Part shown: positions 1 to 14,098 of the stretch, piece after piece
Numbering within the stretch: the first letter of the stretch is position 1
Layout: every line of letters begins with the position of its first letter
Assembly: GCF_901709675.1 (NCBI RefSeq)
Contig: NC_051089.1
Location: forward strand, 4,504,476-4,568,475
DNA: 64,000 nucleotides
Source of the DNA: Syngnathus acus
Lineage: Eukaryota > Chordata > Actinopteri > Syngnathiformes > Syngnathidae
Reading direction: 5' to 3'
The notes under the pieces: model-generated
Told to the model about the DNA's origin: nothing
The model's database searches: none
Seen by the model: only the letters and a program-made list of their open reading frames with translations
Translations under genes and position numbers: made by a program

Positions 1-3000
1 GCTAAAATGTATACAGTTCTTACAATTGCAATTAATATACTAAATTTCTAATTAGATAAACTACTTGTTTAAGTAAAGTTGTTTATTTTAATTTTTAAGT
101 AACAATAAAAAAAAATATTTTCCTATAATGACTTTTTTACAGTACATGTTCAGTACACTAATTTTACAGCAATAAGAGATGAATAAAAATATGAATGCAT
201 CCAGTTTAAAAAACAATTCTAAGTGGGAAAGGGCAAATTTACTGAAATCTGAATTTTCCCCAAACTATGATTTTGTGACGCTGGACGAAAGAAATTCCTG
301 TACAGCTGAGACCATCGACTCATTTTCTTTTTTTGCGGATTTCGCGTGTGACAAAGTTGGAAGCCTTGTGACAATTTGGGTACACCGTCAAGCTAACTTA
401 ATGTATATGTAGGCTGAAAACAAGCCAGCACATCACAGGAGGCAAAGTGATGCGTTGCAGCGAGAGCGGAAACCCACAGAAGCTGTTTTCCCCGCAGACT
501 GCAACATGTGGCGGCCATAAAGCTCCGCATCTTATTTCGGCTAATTACATCGCTGCGGCCACATGAATTGTGCGTGACGCAACATGTAGTGACAGTATCT
601 TGAAAATATGTCAGCCGCAACATGAAGCTCGAAGGATGCTAAACCAATTTGCACGACTCCGCTTCCGATTATGGGCTTTCGGGAACAGACGTGCTTGAGT
701 TGCATTTTAAGTTTGAAGCGGTCTTAAATTTGAAGCAAAAGGCCTCCAACTCCAAACCGAGATATCAATGTTGTTGTTGTTGTTGTTAGTTGTTTCGTAA
801 TTATTTTGTTCCTCACATTGGGTGTTTGTGAGACATAGTGAACTATGGTGAGCTCTTGACATTTGACCTTTTTGGAACAGGAATAAGATTTTTTGGGGAA
901 AGAAATTTGAGCTGGCTTACTAAGATTCAAGGATAATATTCAACCACTAAAGCAAGAAGTGAATAACTATTTTCCCATTTTAATCAAGAAATAAAACTTG
1001 AATAGATGACAATAGAAAATCATTTAGCTTCCAGAACTTCTGTCTCCTGGTGTCTTAATCATTAAAAAAAAAATTGGGTTGTTCAATTTAGGACAGCTAC
1101 AACCTTAACATTTGTTCCTGCTTTAATACTGTACATTAAAGATGATCTTCAGCATATTTAATTATACTGCAGGCCACCTTAGAGTTAAAAAACACTCAAC
1201 AAGTTATGAAAGAATGAACAATGATCTAAGCATGAGTATTAAAAATATGTCCAAGCTCCAAAACTTTAAAAACTTTATATAATTATCAGAAAATGGTCAT
1301 TACTAAAAAGAAACAGCTTTATATACTACATGAGTATACTGAATATAACAAATATATACATATAGGAAGAAAGTGTTTGAACTTCACCATGCAAAAAAAA
1401 TGCGGGAAGACCCAAAGCGGCTTGGAAGCCAGCTCCTATCGACTGAGCTGCCTCCTCCGCTTCTCCGCAAAGAAGAAAAAAAAAAAGCAAAGCAGGCGGT
1501 GATGAACGATGTCAGTGCAGTCGATGTGGATAACAAAACACACACGCACACAAGCACAGAGCTCTTAATGCCGGGGCCATATTGGTTGCTGACGAGAGCA
1601 AATAACACCAGAGCGCAGCACTTATGGCGACCAATCATAGCATTTGCTTCCGGGATTGTGCCATAAATTCTCTGCTCTCATTAAACAGTAAATTCTGCAT
1701 GCCTATCAGCCCCCCATTAATGGAGGGGGGGTGCTTTCAAAAGGAAAATCATTCATCAAGCAAGACCTATGGCGTGGAATATCCCTCATCGATTGGGAGT
1801 GTTTATGACAGTTTACACATCCGCGTATCTACAGGGAGCGGACGCCAATCTATCTAGCGCCGCATGCTAATTGTGCATTTTCCCCTCTAATGCTTCGCCT
1901 CAGTTATCGTAGGGCCTTAATGAAACCCGCCAAATCAATAAATATAAATTATACATGCAAAGATGTACTACTGTGGACATAAAGCGTCTAATTAATTGCA
2001 CTTGATTAATTTATATACTTTAATTATCTCCGGCAGGCTGCAGATGGCGTCAAATATCCCGGACAATCTGCTTATTGGTGCGTCCGGTCATAAAAATCGG
2101 CAGATTGCGGTAGCGTGTTTTTTGCTTGGATATCTGACGGAGAAAAAAAAAGATGTGAATTATTTAAAAGGAGGCAAATTGTCGAATTGTCGTGGGACTG
2201 TCATGATCTCTCATCTGTTGGCGTTATGGTGAGTAGTGAGTCCATTTTAACGGAAGCCGGGCGAAAAGTACTTTTTTTAACTTAGTGCTATTGATGTCCT
2301 CACCCCGCCTCTCTAAAAGCAGCATAAAAGGGTAATTTCAGTGTGTATGTGCGTTTGCTGATACTCATGTTTACGATTGAATTCGTCATGTACACGACCA
2401 TAGCGGCTTTGTTTTTCTCTAATGGGAATACGGCGTTTAGCACTGTTAGCATTTGTCGTTTAACAGGCGGGAAACTTTGGGCCAAAGGTTCGCAAACTTT
2501 TTGGATCCAGTTGACCACTGAGAAGGTAGAATTTTTTTTCCAAAAAGACCTTCTTTCTGTCTGTCACGGCAATCAAAAACAAAAACTAAAGCAGGAAGTA
2601 CAGTGATGCTCCAACTTTTGAGGTTTTTGTGGTGCATGTCGTCGCTTTTTCAATTTTTTTGCTTTGTGTTGTGAGCCAAAATTCTAGTTATGGCTTGATC
2701 ATCACTCCGGGAAAAAATTTTGAAAAAAAAAATGAAACCAGTTTGGCACCCCCCAAGCAACATCTTGAGAACCACCAAGGGTTCGGGGTCCGCAGTTTGA
2801 GAACCACTATTTTGAGCAGTTCAATTAGAAAGAAGACAATAACATAACTGTAAAAAGTTACGCATGTTCCTGAAATTTTCCAAATAACTTCCCTGCCTCT
2901 AGGGCTTGTACATCTTGACGCTCTTAATGAGGGTGTTTTTCATATAATTAGCACCGTGGGGGCTCGGCAGTTTAATTACCAGACAGAAGTTACAGAGGTA

Positions 3001-3660
3001 CAGGAAATATGTCACAAGACGAGGCGATGACGTCTGATCTCGTTCGACGATTTGGCTATTTTAGGCCACGCAAAGACAAACAATGATTCGAGTCGCGGAA
3101 GAAATAATTTTACAGCCAATTTGCTGGCCTTTGGGACTGAATTTCTTTCCTCGGGAATCTACTAAAAACAAATTTTCCAGACAAAGTCATGATTTACCAT
3201 TTTGTTTACTTTTCTTTGAGCTGGTTCACTGGATTCAAAGTCTTTCTTTGTGTTTGACGGTCTCTTGCTCTTTCAAATGTACAGCTTTTTAAATAAATCC
3301 AATGCAAGTGCAGCAAATCATCAACAAACCCACCCACCCAACAACAACGAGGGAATTCACTGACGCCGACACAATTCCTCAAAGCGCTTCTCAACTTTAT
3401 CTCGGCTGTCGGCGGAGGCGAGCACTTTTAATCATGCCGATATGATTGAGTCACTTTTAAACAATAATGATCGCGGCGGGGGCGTCGTTTGGGAGGAGGT
3501 GATCAATCAGGGGCTCATTGAGCTTTAATTCATGTAGATGCACACCTAATACTCATTACAAAGATGCAATTTCCAGCCAGTCAACATAGATTAATGGGCC
3601 CGAGCGTCTCAGCGCCAGTCGCTTCGCACAGTGCCGCGCGTCGCGCAGGATGGATGGCGG
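1..3660. other. Intergenic: no gene; several CNE-like patches and one hAT relic
   Basis: No open frame here has family features or splice logic. Balanced-composition patches occur at 430-640 (GCTAATTACATCG, CGGCCACATG), 1560-1730 (GACCAATCA, CATTAATGG), 1860-2120 (CTAATTAATTGCAC, GGTCATAAAAATCGG) and 3420-3600 (TATGATTGAGTCA, GTGATCAATCAGG). The rest is AT-rich with the hAT relic at 2484-2808. Confidence 0.6.
2484..2808. mobile_element. Decayed hAT-like non-autonomous element
   Basis: The left end reads AAAGGTTCGCAAACTTTTTGG (2484-2504). The right end AGTTTGAGAACCACT (2794-2808) is the inverted counterpart AGTGGTTCTCAAACT. The core GGTTCNCAAACT is shared in opposite orientation at both ends, about 325 bp apart. 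This resembles the hAT/Charlie-type terminus CAGTGGTTCTCAAAC. Interior AT-rich, no coding capacity. Confidence 0.45.
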
Positions 3661-4842
3661 ACGTGACTGGTTATAACCCGCGCTTGTTTATTTCACATTT
3701 ATGACAAACACCCTTCCGAATGGCGCCATCCCAACGGTGTTGTGTTAAAAAGTTAGAACAGGCCTGAAGGCTAATGTCGCAGCTTGCACGGCCAACCCAA
3801 TTTCACGTAGCATAGAAATGAAACAAGTGGGTTGGTCACCATGTCAAATTTTGCTGCAAAGCTTTTTTATTGTTTGGAAAGCTAGATATATATATAGTAT
3901 AGAGAAACGTAATCATTTAAAATATATGGAAAGGAAAGATTTTCTCTCAAAATAATCCCAAATTGGGTTTTTTGGTTTTCCGCAAAAATATTGTTTCGTA
4001 TATTCTCAGAAGTATCAAACAAGTGTTATTAATTGAAGTCCGTGCAATGTAAATAGTAATGTAGCTAGTTTTTAACTAACATGAATATAATTAGAAATAT
4101 CAAAATTAAGAGACATTGAGAAACAACAGCTACAATTATTTTACAAAAAAAGTTGTAAAAGATTAAAAACAAGAAGAATGTGGAGGGGAGATCAAAATAA
4201 AAAAATGGAAAAAGGTTCACAACAGATACATGAAACCATGTAATTAATTAATGGGGAGGAATTAAGGGAAGGAATATCTTTTTTTATTTATTTTATTAAG
4301 AGTTCCCAACTATCGAGGCTCCACAATAATAAGTACGTGCAAAATCAGTGGAAATGACAAATGCATTGAAAATTACTTATGGTGATTTCAAAACAAGCAA
4401 ATAGTGTCATTCCAAGCTCAGTAAAAAGGCCTCCGTGCCCCGCTCGGCACCCACGCAGGCATCGCGGCCTTCTACCCCGCATAAATTGGGTTTGGCGCCG
4501 CCGGAATCGGCGAGGACAAGCACGTTTAACACGACAATTATGATAATTGCTGAGGGTGGGATGTAGTGGATGGAGGGGGTGGGCAAATCTGATTAAGAGC
4601 CCTTCTGCATGATCAAATATTAATCTTCACTCTGACCCGGCTGGGAACATAAGAAGCTCTTATGGTCTTATGCATTAGCAGATTTGCACGGGCTGAACTC
4701 ATAGCAACTAATAACAGCGGGCATGTGCTGCTGCGAGCAGGCAGTTAGCATCAAGTTCAATCAAGAAATGAACACAGATCATGAAAGACCTGCTCTTAAT
4801 AATAATATTTAAGATACAATCAAGCCCCACATATATATACAT

Positions 4843-4846
<4 letters not shown>

Positions 4847-4885
<39 letters not shown>
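4847..4885. repeat. (TA)n microsatellite
   Basis: About 39 bp of uninterrupted alternating TA, preceded by imperfect ATATATATACATATTG. Confidence 0.95.
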
Positions 4886-4888
<3 letters not shown>

Positions 4889-6536
4889 GATTGTAACAAA
4901 TACATTTTAATCGAAAAATTGGTTTTGATTTAATCGTTATTCCATGTCATCAAATTATTAGACAAATATAATTCCACATTTACAGGACTGACAAGTTTAT
5001 TCGAATGTACGTAAAGAAAAAAAACCTCAATGGATCATACCCTCTCGAAACATCATAATCGAATCCAATGAATCAAATCGTTCCACTTTGCAATTGACTC
5101 GTCCTTGAATCATATCGAACCTCATGTATCAAGATACTTAATGAGTCATATTCCATTTGGGCTTTCCAACTACTATAAACAAATGTCAACTTATTCCAAC
5201 TCACTAACTTTAGTTTTTTTTTCTCCTTGTCATCAGAATTTATGCTTTGCTTCTTTGTGACTCTTACAAATTGAATCATTTCATTTTTATGATTTTCCCC
5301 CCTATTTAATTGTTCTGTATTTTATTTTATTTCTCCATTTTTTCATATATACATATTTTTTTAAACTATTAATGTTACTTTGACTAGACATTACATATAT
5401 ATTTAAACAACAGAGAAAAAGATGAAGAAAAGCAATGAAAACTAAGATAACCAGGTTCTTGGGGTAATTGCTTCAGCAGCTTCCACTGACTAAGTACCCA
5501 CAATGCAGACAGCGACTGAGCGTTTAAAGGCGATTACAACGATATTCATGCAACACAAATAACAACAGAAGAACATCTTGTAAGAATGAGTGGATTATGA
5601 ATGTGGATTATATCTCCCTCCGCCTTCGTTGCCGGGAGACTACAGGGATGGACGGGCTTAAATCCAGATGACCTAATCTTCTTTACATAGCATATTTAAC
5701 TCACTATGATTTATAAACATGATCAGGCTTATTCAGAGGTCAAATCTTGATTTAAAACATATTGTTTGCTCGGTTGGGCATTAAGCGCAACAGATGGGCC
5801 TGTTGCTCCTAAAATAAATAGGTGACATTGAAAATAATTCAAGAGCTATAATTACATACAGTTAGCTAAATGAAATGATGGAAAAGTCAAATGCTTGCAC
5901 TAACAATACTTCAATTAGTCTTTTAATATGCTTTCTGCGGAATTACACGACAAACGTAAAAGCAAAACGACGTTCGACATCTTCGATCGACACACTTTGA
6001 AAGCGTACGCGCTTCAGTTTATTCTGTTTATTTCCACCCTTGGGTTCTCCTGATTGAATCTGTACTGTTTGTTTCTCGCGGTAATCCAGTGACAGCGCGT
6101 GCATTTAATTTAGCGCATCGCCCTGCGAAACACACGTCTAAGGTTGTTAGTGAGAATGAACCTTCTTGACTAATATGAGATTAACCCAGAAGCTTTCAGA
6201 CGGAATAAAACTACACACACACGCACACAAACTGTAGGCTTGCTTGTTGAAAAAAAAAAAGAATAATAATCTTAGCATGGTCATAAAAACGGTGAATTTG
6301 TACACTCTTCTGCCTTAAACAACATAGTAAAGTCATTTTAAAGTTTCTTATTTGTGATTTCTAAACTTAGTGTGGCCTGACACTTTTATTGACACCAATT
6401 TTTTTATCTCAATTTGCATTTTTTTTTGTTAAAACAAAGACAGTGTTTGTTAAAAAAAGACAAGAAAAAGAAAATTTGCAATTATTATTTTTCGAGCTCG
6501 TTAAGATTTGTGTTCTATTATTGCTAAGAAACTGTA

Positions 6537-6589
6537 ACACACACACACATACAAACACTCACACACACACACACACGTACACACACACG
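6537..6589. repeat. Imperfect (CA)n microsatellite
   Basis: CA repeat interrupted by TACAAACACT and GT. It makes a spurious His/Thr-rich open frame. Confidence 0.95.
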
Positions 6590-7578
6590 AAAAGGACAAT
6601 CTATACATCCCTGTACGCTCCGCACAATTGGATTAGAGCACCTTACCCGGGTCTAATTCGGACCTCTTCCAAAGATTTAATAATACGCGAATGGAATTTG
6701 ATATATGACTTAATGGAAATGGAAGCCACATGACATGTTGCTTGTGATCGCTCTGTTGAAAGACACATGAACTCCTTGACATGCGGATTAATTAGCATAA
6801 TCTTTGGAACTTTATTTAGTTGTATTTGTTTTACAAAATAAACGATAAAATTGTTTTATGTCCACATTCTCGCATCAAATTGAGAGTTGCTTTGAGAGTT
6901 TTTTGGGCCCAATTTATTGTTTTTGTTTTGCAATTTGCAAGTTCTTGTCCCATGAGTGTCATGGGAAAAAAAAAGAATAAATAAATAAATAATTAAAACA
7001 AAACTAAAAAAAGCCACCACGAGTACCAAATCGTAACTTAAAAAAAAAAGGAATGTTACTAGCAAGTTAGAGAAGCATGGGTGTAAAATGATGACAATAA
7101 TGTTGCAATCGTCAGAGAACAAAAACAAGCAACTTTACAGGAATATCAATGTAGAGTCATAATACGAGGAAATGGTCATAAATTTATAAAAAGTCATTAT
7201 ATTAAGTAAAAGGTCAATTTTGAGAAGGTTTTGCAGAATATAAGAACTGTTGAGTATCATGTAAAGATTTTCAGAAATTATACATTTGTCACATCAACAG
7301 CGTCTTCATTCTTGAAAAAGCGTGACTTTATTTTTGTGTTATTGTTTATCCTTGTTTATTCTCATGAAACTTAAATATTATCAACCTACATACTTATCTG
7401 TTGTAATATTAACATTCAGAACTAAATGAACACTTTTCACACTCCGTTCTTGTCAAGCGTGAGACTTGAGCAACTGTTCCAAATAGAAGTGAGTTTCCAC
7501 AATTGACCGTGGATTACTTCCAGTGCGGTGCCTGTGCAGGTGCACACAGGCCGCTGCGGGGTATCAGGTATCATCCCC

Positions 7579-7579
7579 A

Positions 7580-7618
<39 letters not shown>
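7579..7618. repeat. (CA)20 microsatellite
   Basis: Twenty uninterrupted CA units; the longest clean CA run in the window. Confidence 0.95.
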
Positions 7619-7620
<2 letters not shown>

Positions 7621-7974
7621 GAGACCCTCCCCATTTGTCATGGTGAATGAGCCGTCTGCCTCACTGCACTTTCTCAATCCATTTCCTTTGGCGTAGGCCC
7701 CCCTACCACCCACCGCATAACGCCGTCATCCCTTTAACATTCCTCCTCTTCCTCGACGACTTTCCCCACCTCAAGCTCACTCCACTTGTTGGAGGAAAAA
7801 AAAACGAATCTGTTACACCGACAAGTCGCAAGTGTCTCGCCTGATGGAGTAAAATATCATTCTTCTCGCTTCTTTGTCTTTAGATCCCAAGCCTGCTCGT
7901 CTACTTCCATCTGTAAATGCCTCCCACCATTCCAAAATTCCGGGCAGCATCCTCTCGGTGACTTATAAACATTG

Positions 7975-8042
7975 GGGAGAGAGAAAGAAAGCAAGAGAGA
8001 GAGAAGAAGAGGGAAGGAAGGAAGGAAGGAAGGAAACAGAGG
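7975..8042. repeat. Purine-rich tract with (GGAA)n
   Basis: GA-rich stretch ending in about six GGAA units (8011-8035). Strong purine/pyrimidine strand asymmetry; GGAA arrays can bind ETS-family factors. Confidence 0.85.
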
Positions 8043-11035
8043 GCAGGTAACAAGCAGCAGGGAAGCGATCACCCAGCACTATCCCTTTTTCCCCCCCCCA
8101 CAAAGGAAAACCAGGAAATCTCTACTTATTTCTACAAACATTTGCTTCAACTCAGGAACTAAGCCCTAGTGTGACTTTTTTTTCTACTCCCTCTCCTCCC
8201 CCACTTTCCAGAATTCCAGAACCACTTGAAGTTCGGTGAAGCGATTGCAGCACCATCTGCTGTCTAGAGAAGTGAGTCGAGGAAGGACAGGTTAAATTTA
8301 CAAGGGGGAAGGAGCAAAAGCAAAACAAATGAATAAATAAATAAATAATAGAAAAAAATTAAAAAATTTAAAAAAATACCCCCAAAATAAATATCTTACT
8401 ACTTTATTTTAAAAATGCACCGAGATGTGAATGTAGTAAAAACTCTCCGCGACTACCCAAGATGGCGAACAAAGCTCGTCTCCAATGTCGTACATGAACG
8501 AATTGAATGAAAGAAAGAAAAAAAAAAAATCATTTTTTGGGCAATTATAAATCGAACGTACTAAATTTCAATTTTGCGAACAAGCTCATTCTGATATTCC
8601 TGTTGGGTTTTTCAACAGCAGTTCACACATTATAAATAAGCAAGTGTTGGCAGCTTGAAGGGGAAAGAAAGCCAATGGTGGTTACCAAACAATGTTAATA
8701 GGTGAATTTGGGAAAACACAATGAAGTACTTGTTCCCTTTATTCAATTTCAGAGACCCTCATTGGGCATTAGAGCCCCCGGAGCAATCCTTGTTTGAAAG
8801 TTCACAACGTCCTCTTCTTTGCCTGACAAAGTGACAGAGCGCCAGATATAAACAACATTTTTCTCTTCCTCACCCTCATTTCCTCCAGTGGATCCCAAGT
8901 CAGGGCTAATAACGAGTGCTCGGCCCTTGATTGCACATCCATCACTATGACCAGAGGAGATGTTTTACTTGGGAAATGAAATATTTCGCGACCCCGTTCC
9001 CTTTTCGGTGCAATGCTGGCGATGGAGGAGGAGGAGAGGCCCCGGGGTCCAGCTGAGTAAATACTTGAACAGGTAGCCTGCTATATAGTGAGTGGTGACG
9101 CCGTTGTTATTATGAACTTATGGTTAAATAGGAAAAACAGTTTCCTTTCCAGCTGAATGGTGACAAATTGAACGCGTGAAGCTAAGCCGAAGCTAATTCA
9201 CAGTTTCGACTGGTTTTCTAACTCTTGGTGGGAATGTGGCTCATTTCAGACATATATGCGTAGTTTTTGAAATTAGAGACGTAAAATTGTCTCCAGTGTG
9301 GTATACTAAATTTTATTTTTGTCAATATGTCATTTTAGCGTGCTAATATGCTAACACATACTACCAGTGGCGATTGCTGGTCCTTCAATGAGGGAAAGTT
9401 CTTTTTTTGGGCGGCCTACATAATAAATGTTTATTTATTTAATTGTAAATTCTACCCTCCATTCAGTTTCCAAAAAATGAGCCACCATACTCAACATTGG
9501 TCGTTTTATTTATTTATTTTAAATTCTTTTTTACAAAGACAAAATCCCTGAGGATTTGTAAAGTTTCTGGATCAGTTTAGCACAATGAATTAAAAACCCA
9601 CAGGAACAGTAGGGCCAACTGGGAAGAAAAAAAAAAAAAAACCCAAACAGAATTTATATCTTTGCCAGAAACGGGAGCGCAAAAACCTGAAACAATGGAA
9701 ACAATTCAGGAAATGTTTCCAAGAAGCAATGGTCACTATGAAGATCCACGCTAGCGTTGTATTAGAATTCCCGACTCGGTGCGCTAGTGATAATTTACGA
9801 GAAGCCACGGGCAGTCCGTCAATAATGAGACCGCTGAATGCTGTTTCAGACTCCAACAATCCAATCCCAACAGAATCAGAGCCTGCCACATGTAACACTT
9901 TGGTACGCCAGGGAGGAAGTGTACGACTCGGGTGAGAAAACACCTTCTTTACGAGCATATGTTCGCCCGAGACCTTTAAACATAACTATTTATGCACAAA
10001 CCATCTGAGGAGGGAAGTCTTTCTATACGGGAGGGGTGTTAAACTATATCTATTTTTGCTACGGAAAAACAACAACAATGAACTTTTTATGAGAGCTCAA
10101 AGGTCTTTCCATCTTTCTGTATGTAATTAGTTTTATACTTGTTTCTTCTCAGTGCAGTTTAAAAAGTCCCAATTAGAAGTAGACTATTGATGAAGACAGA
10201 TGACTGATAAAGCTCTATTGAATTCTTACCGCTCAAGCTTTCTCAAATGACCAGTCAGCATTAAAGGCACCCATATTGTGTCTGGAAGTGCAAATTGATT
10301 GATATCACCGCAAAGCATCTGCCGGACACCGAGGGAGAGAGAGAGAAAGAGCGCCATTGGAACCCCGAGCCAATTATATTTGTTTGTTTCTGGGGAAATG
10401 GCCACTCAGTACATTGGATCAATGTGCACATCAAAAGGTCAAAGTAACACTTGTGCTGAGGAGTTGCAGTGGAGGTTCTGCTAGTTGCTTGACTTTCCTA
10501 AACATATTTAAATTGTAACTATTTTGACAATGACTCCGCGGATAAGAAGTTTTACAAAATAAAGTTAAAAGTTGCTACAAAAATAAAATCACATTTAATC
10601 CTGATAACATTGCAAAATCAAGAAAATTTTGAAAAAATAAAAGACATTATGAAATTATTATTAGTAAAGTATTGGCTCCGGCTGCTCAGTAAAACATGGA
10701 TATTGCGACCTAAGAACGGAATCTACATTTGCTTGGTTTCAGAACTTTTAGTATCGTATTCAAATCGAGCACTGCAATAAATGTGCTAAAAAAAAAAGAA
10801 TACAATCGACAAAAAAAAAAACATTATTGTAATATTTGTCAGAGAGACAGACTTTATTTCACACCATCATTAGTCAACAAATATTTTCTTGTTTCCGTTA
10901 CTTTCCACCCCGAATTTATTCGGACTTTTTAAACATGCTTGGTTGAACTCCCACCTGAGGGATTCCAACGTAGTATAAACAGGTATCACAGCGTGGCCCA
11001 CCGCCATCGAGCGCCTTCCCCGCCCCTTCATCGAC

Positions 11036-11300
11036 GTTCATATGCAAATCTAATTAAAGGCCATTTTAATTGCCCCGGCAGGCCCCGTTTCTGACAGGAA
11101 ACTCCCGACGTGCATGCACAGAGGACTTCCTCCTTATGGATTGTTTTAGCACGCTTGTCTCAGAGGACCAACTCAAATCCATATTAATTTCCTTTCTGGC
11201 AGTTATGCGGGCCGGGTTATGAACTGTGCTGTTCCACTTTTAATCTGCCGGTAATTTAGTAATGTGCAAACTAATTGTGCTGCAATATTAATGTGCTAGT
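11036..11300. promoter_or_regulatory. Enhancer-like block with POU octamer and homeodomain sites
   Basis: A perfect octamer ATGCAAAT (11042-11049) sits two bases before CTAATTAAAGG (TAATTA at 11051-11056). CATTTTAATTGCC follows, then several ATTAAT/TAATTT/CTAATTG motifs to 11300. The composition is balanced, unlike the AT-rich flanks, and there is no coding frame. It looks like a conserved non-coding element, but conservation cannot be seen from one sequence. Confidence 0.35.
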
Positions 11301-13283
11301 GGGAGCTGTTCATGGAAGAAGAAGAAAAAAAATCAATGCTGAGAATGGAGAGAATTAAATTGCAATATTGCAGTCGTGCATCAATTCCTTGTTATGCTTT
11401 GAAATGACTGCGGTGAAAGTCGATGAACATGCCGTGGTTAGCGCGAGTGGTCATAATGTAATGTTAACGATTTAGCCATGACAATGCTAACACCTTCTGT
11501 TCCTTTCTCATCTAATTCCACTTATTACTAAATATTATTTCCCAAGCATATATATACATAAAAACAAATAAAACTACCAAGGATTATGACTGCAATGTTT
11601 GGGCAGAAAAGATCACAAAAAGATTTTGAGGCCCAGATTACAAACGCTAGCATAAACCTAGCATAATTAGCTTCTCCGCTACTTTAAACAAAGCCTTTAC
11701 AAGTGTACCAGATGCAAATATATGAATGTTCACATGATGGTTTGATGACTGAAGTGCGTACCAGACCGCCACCTCTGGTAGCAATTAGGACGCTTATGAT
11801 GGATCGCCTTTGTTTACACTGTTTAAAAACTGGGACATGTACACACAAATAGTCCAGTATAACCCCAAGACTAATCCCGAGCAAAGGGCTCCCGCCGACC
11901 AAACGTCAACAATCAAATTATAATAACATTTCCCATCTTTTCCATGAAATTATGTCCGCTTTATACGCCGACTCATACATCTTAACTTGACAGGGCTCAG
12001 TCGACTGTGACCGTTCCTGTGCTGCAAACTCATCAAGGCGGTGGTTCAAACTCAAAAAACTACAGTTAAACATACTGAAAACTGAGATTTGATGGATTTT
12101 TAATTGGCCTAAAAGTCATATTGAAGATTAGTTTAGCAGGAAAAGATGGGTGTCAAGTTGAAATAAACTACAGTGTGTCTTCTGTGTGGGAAAAAGGTTT
12201 TGAAAGTGGCGGTGGATCCATGAGATCTGGGTTAGTCAGGAGTCTTCGACCAAATGACACTAACCCCTCTATCCTATTGCGACAAATTGCTAGTACCACA
12301 CAGTTAATTGTCTGCCCAGACGCTTTGTAGTCCGAAGGTCATCTTGGGGTTAGCACTTGAAGGCACAGCCGTGTTCAAACAAGGCTGATTGGAAAGTAAC
12401 AAGACATTCCAGTCCAGAAAAATACATTATGCTTTCCATTTTCGCTAATTCACTCCGTAAGCATAGTTTGATGTGAGCTGATGAGAATCAGCGGGATTTT
12501 AAGTTTTATCATATGACTTGACCATATGAGTGCTCGCACCTGAGAGATGCTTATCTATCAAAGCTGGAACACGACTGGTGAGGCAAAGCTTATTTGAAGC
12601 GGACAACAATTCACATGATATCTGTTATTTTCTTCACAACAAACAATCGGGAGACATTTTGCACTTTCCTGTCCTCACATCCCTTCTGACTTTGGAGTTT
12701 GATGTAAAAACATGAGTGAGGCAATTAGAAAATCCTCCAACAGCATCTACGAGATTGTTATCCTGTCTCATAAATACCCAGTGACATGTGGAGCACACTT
12801 CCACACCTGGGAGTGTTTTCATATCTCACAATGACATGTTGTGGTAAGCATCAGTGTGGGGGTCAAAGGTCACCTGAGTGTTTAGCCTTTGAGCAGTTGC
12901 TAGGCTTTAAAAGAGGGGAGCTCTCCGGTTGAATGATTCACTCGCGATGAGGCTGCTGCAGCTGGGCATAGGAGAGATCTTAGGTCGACGGGCCACCATG
13001 AGATTAATTCATCTTTTTTTTTGCATTCGGAATGCTAATTGCAAGAAACAGTTAACGCCGTTGTGCCATTTCACCCCCACGTCGCACCACCTCGCTGCTT
13101 CCGTTGGTTGGCATGCTTTACGTTGATGCTGCTGCTTTGCAACAAGACATTTGTGAAAGGGAAGGAATCATTAAGTCGATGTATTCACTTCTCACACTTC
13201 CTGTGTTCAAGAATCACACCACTAATGAGTCACATGGCGTAAGTTTCGCGATGCCTAACTGTGGGGAGATATGCTATAGTCAA

Positions 13284-13315
13284 AGGGGAAATAAATAAAT
13301 CAATAAATAAATAAA
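13284..13315. repeat. (AAAT)n short tandem repeat
   Basis: AATAAATAAATCAATAAATA followed by AATAAAA, just outside the left end of the large MITE. A similar short AAAT run lies at 8330-8350. Confidence 0.85.
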
Positions 13316-13337
13316 ATCTATTAAATAACTATACAAT

Positions 13338-14051
13338 TACCGTTTTTTTCCGTGTATAATGCGCAAAATTTAACTAATTTATTGTCCTAAAATCTGGGGT
13401 GCGCATTATACATGGGTACAAATTTTTTTTTAATTTTTTTCAAACAAAATTTTTTTTTTTTTTTTTTTTTTTAAGAAAATCATGGTACAACAAAACTGAC
13501 CGACAATAGTGTGTTTGTACTGTGCTCTGGTCATTTCGTCAAAGAAGGGATAATAGTCCTCTTCTCTTCTTGACTGACAATGAATGTGATAGTTTAATAC
13601 AATCAGCAAATAACAAAATGCGTATTACAGGTAATATTTTATTTCACAACACTTTGCCTTGTTCCTTTCGTCTCTGCTGTTCACTTCAAACACGCTCCAT
13701 ACGAACGCAATGCTCTCGTATCAGACGCTTGCTCGATCACCTGCTCGTTTGCTGTCACAATGTACCCTACACAAATCCGAAACATTTGTTGCGGCTCCGA
13801 GTCACGAGGGGCAAGTTTTGGTTTCCAAGGGTGTTTTTATTCCTCTTCAACGTCTCTCCCATACAGAGCCGCCTTTTTCACATGTCCGCACGTCACTTTC
13901 CTCTCTTTTCATCTGATCGCGGTGGTGCCTTTATGGGCAGTCGGAGAAATCAACACCAACAAAAAAATATACATCCAGCCTAGTTAAGACCATACCAAAG
14001 ACTATAAAAATGGGACCCATTGCCTCCCTGCGTGTGTGACGATCATTGGGA

Positions 14052-14098
<47 letters not shown>

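Larger units (their letters stand above)
3661..13337. other. Intergenic: no gene; microsatellites and AT-rich DNA
   Basis: AT-rich spacer with CA, TA and GGAA tracts. A possible regulatory patch at 4580-4800 carries CTGATTAAGAGC, GATCAAATATTAATC and TTATGCATTAGCAG. The enhancer-like block at 11036-11300 is described separately. The stretch at 9350-9490 resembles a hAT-type repeat but cannot be bounded. Open frames up to 122 codons (for example 9590-9958, minus) show no recognisable protein features. Confidence 0.6.

Noticed and set aside
6389-6733. 114-codon frame with His/Thr repeats
   Set aside because: Produced by the CA microsatellite.
13522-13983. 153-codon plus-strand open frame
   Set aside because: It lies entirely inside a MITE, shows no transposase or other domain features, and overlaps two other frames on the same strand.
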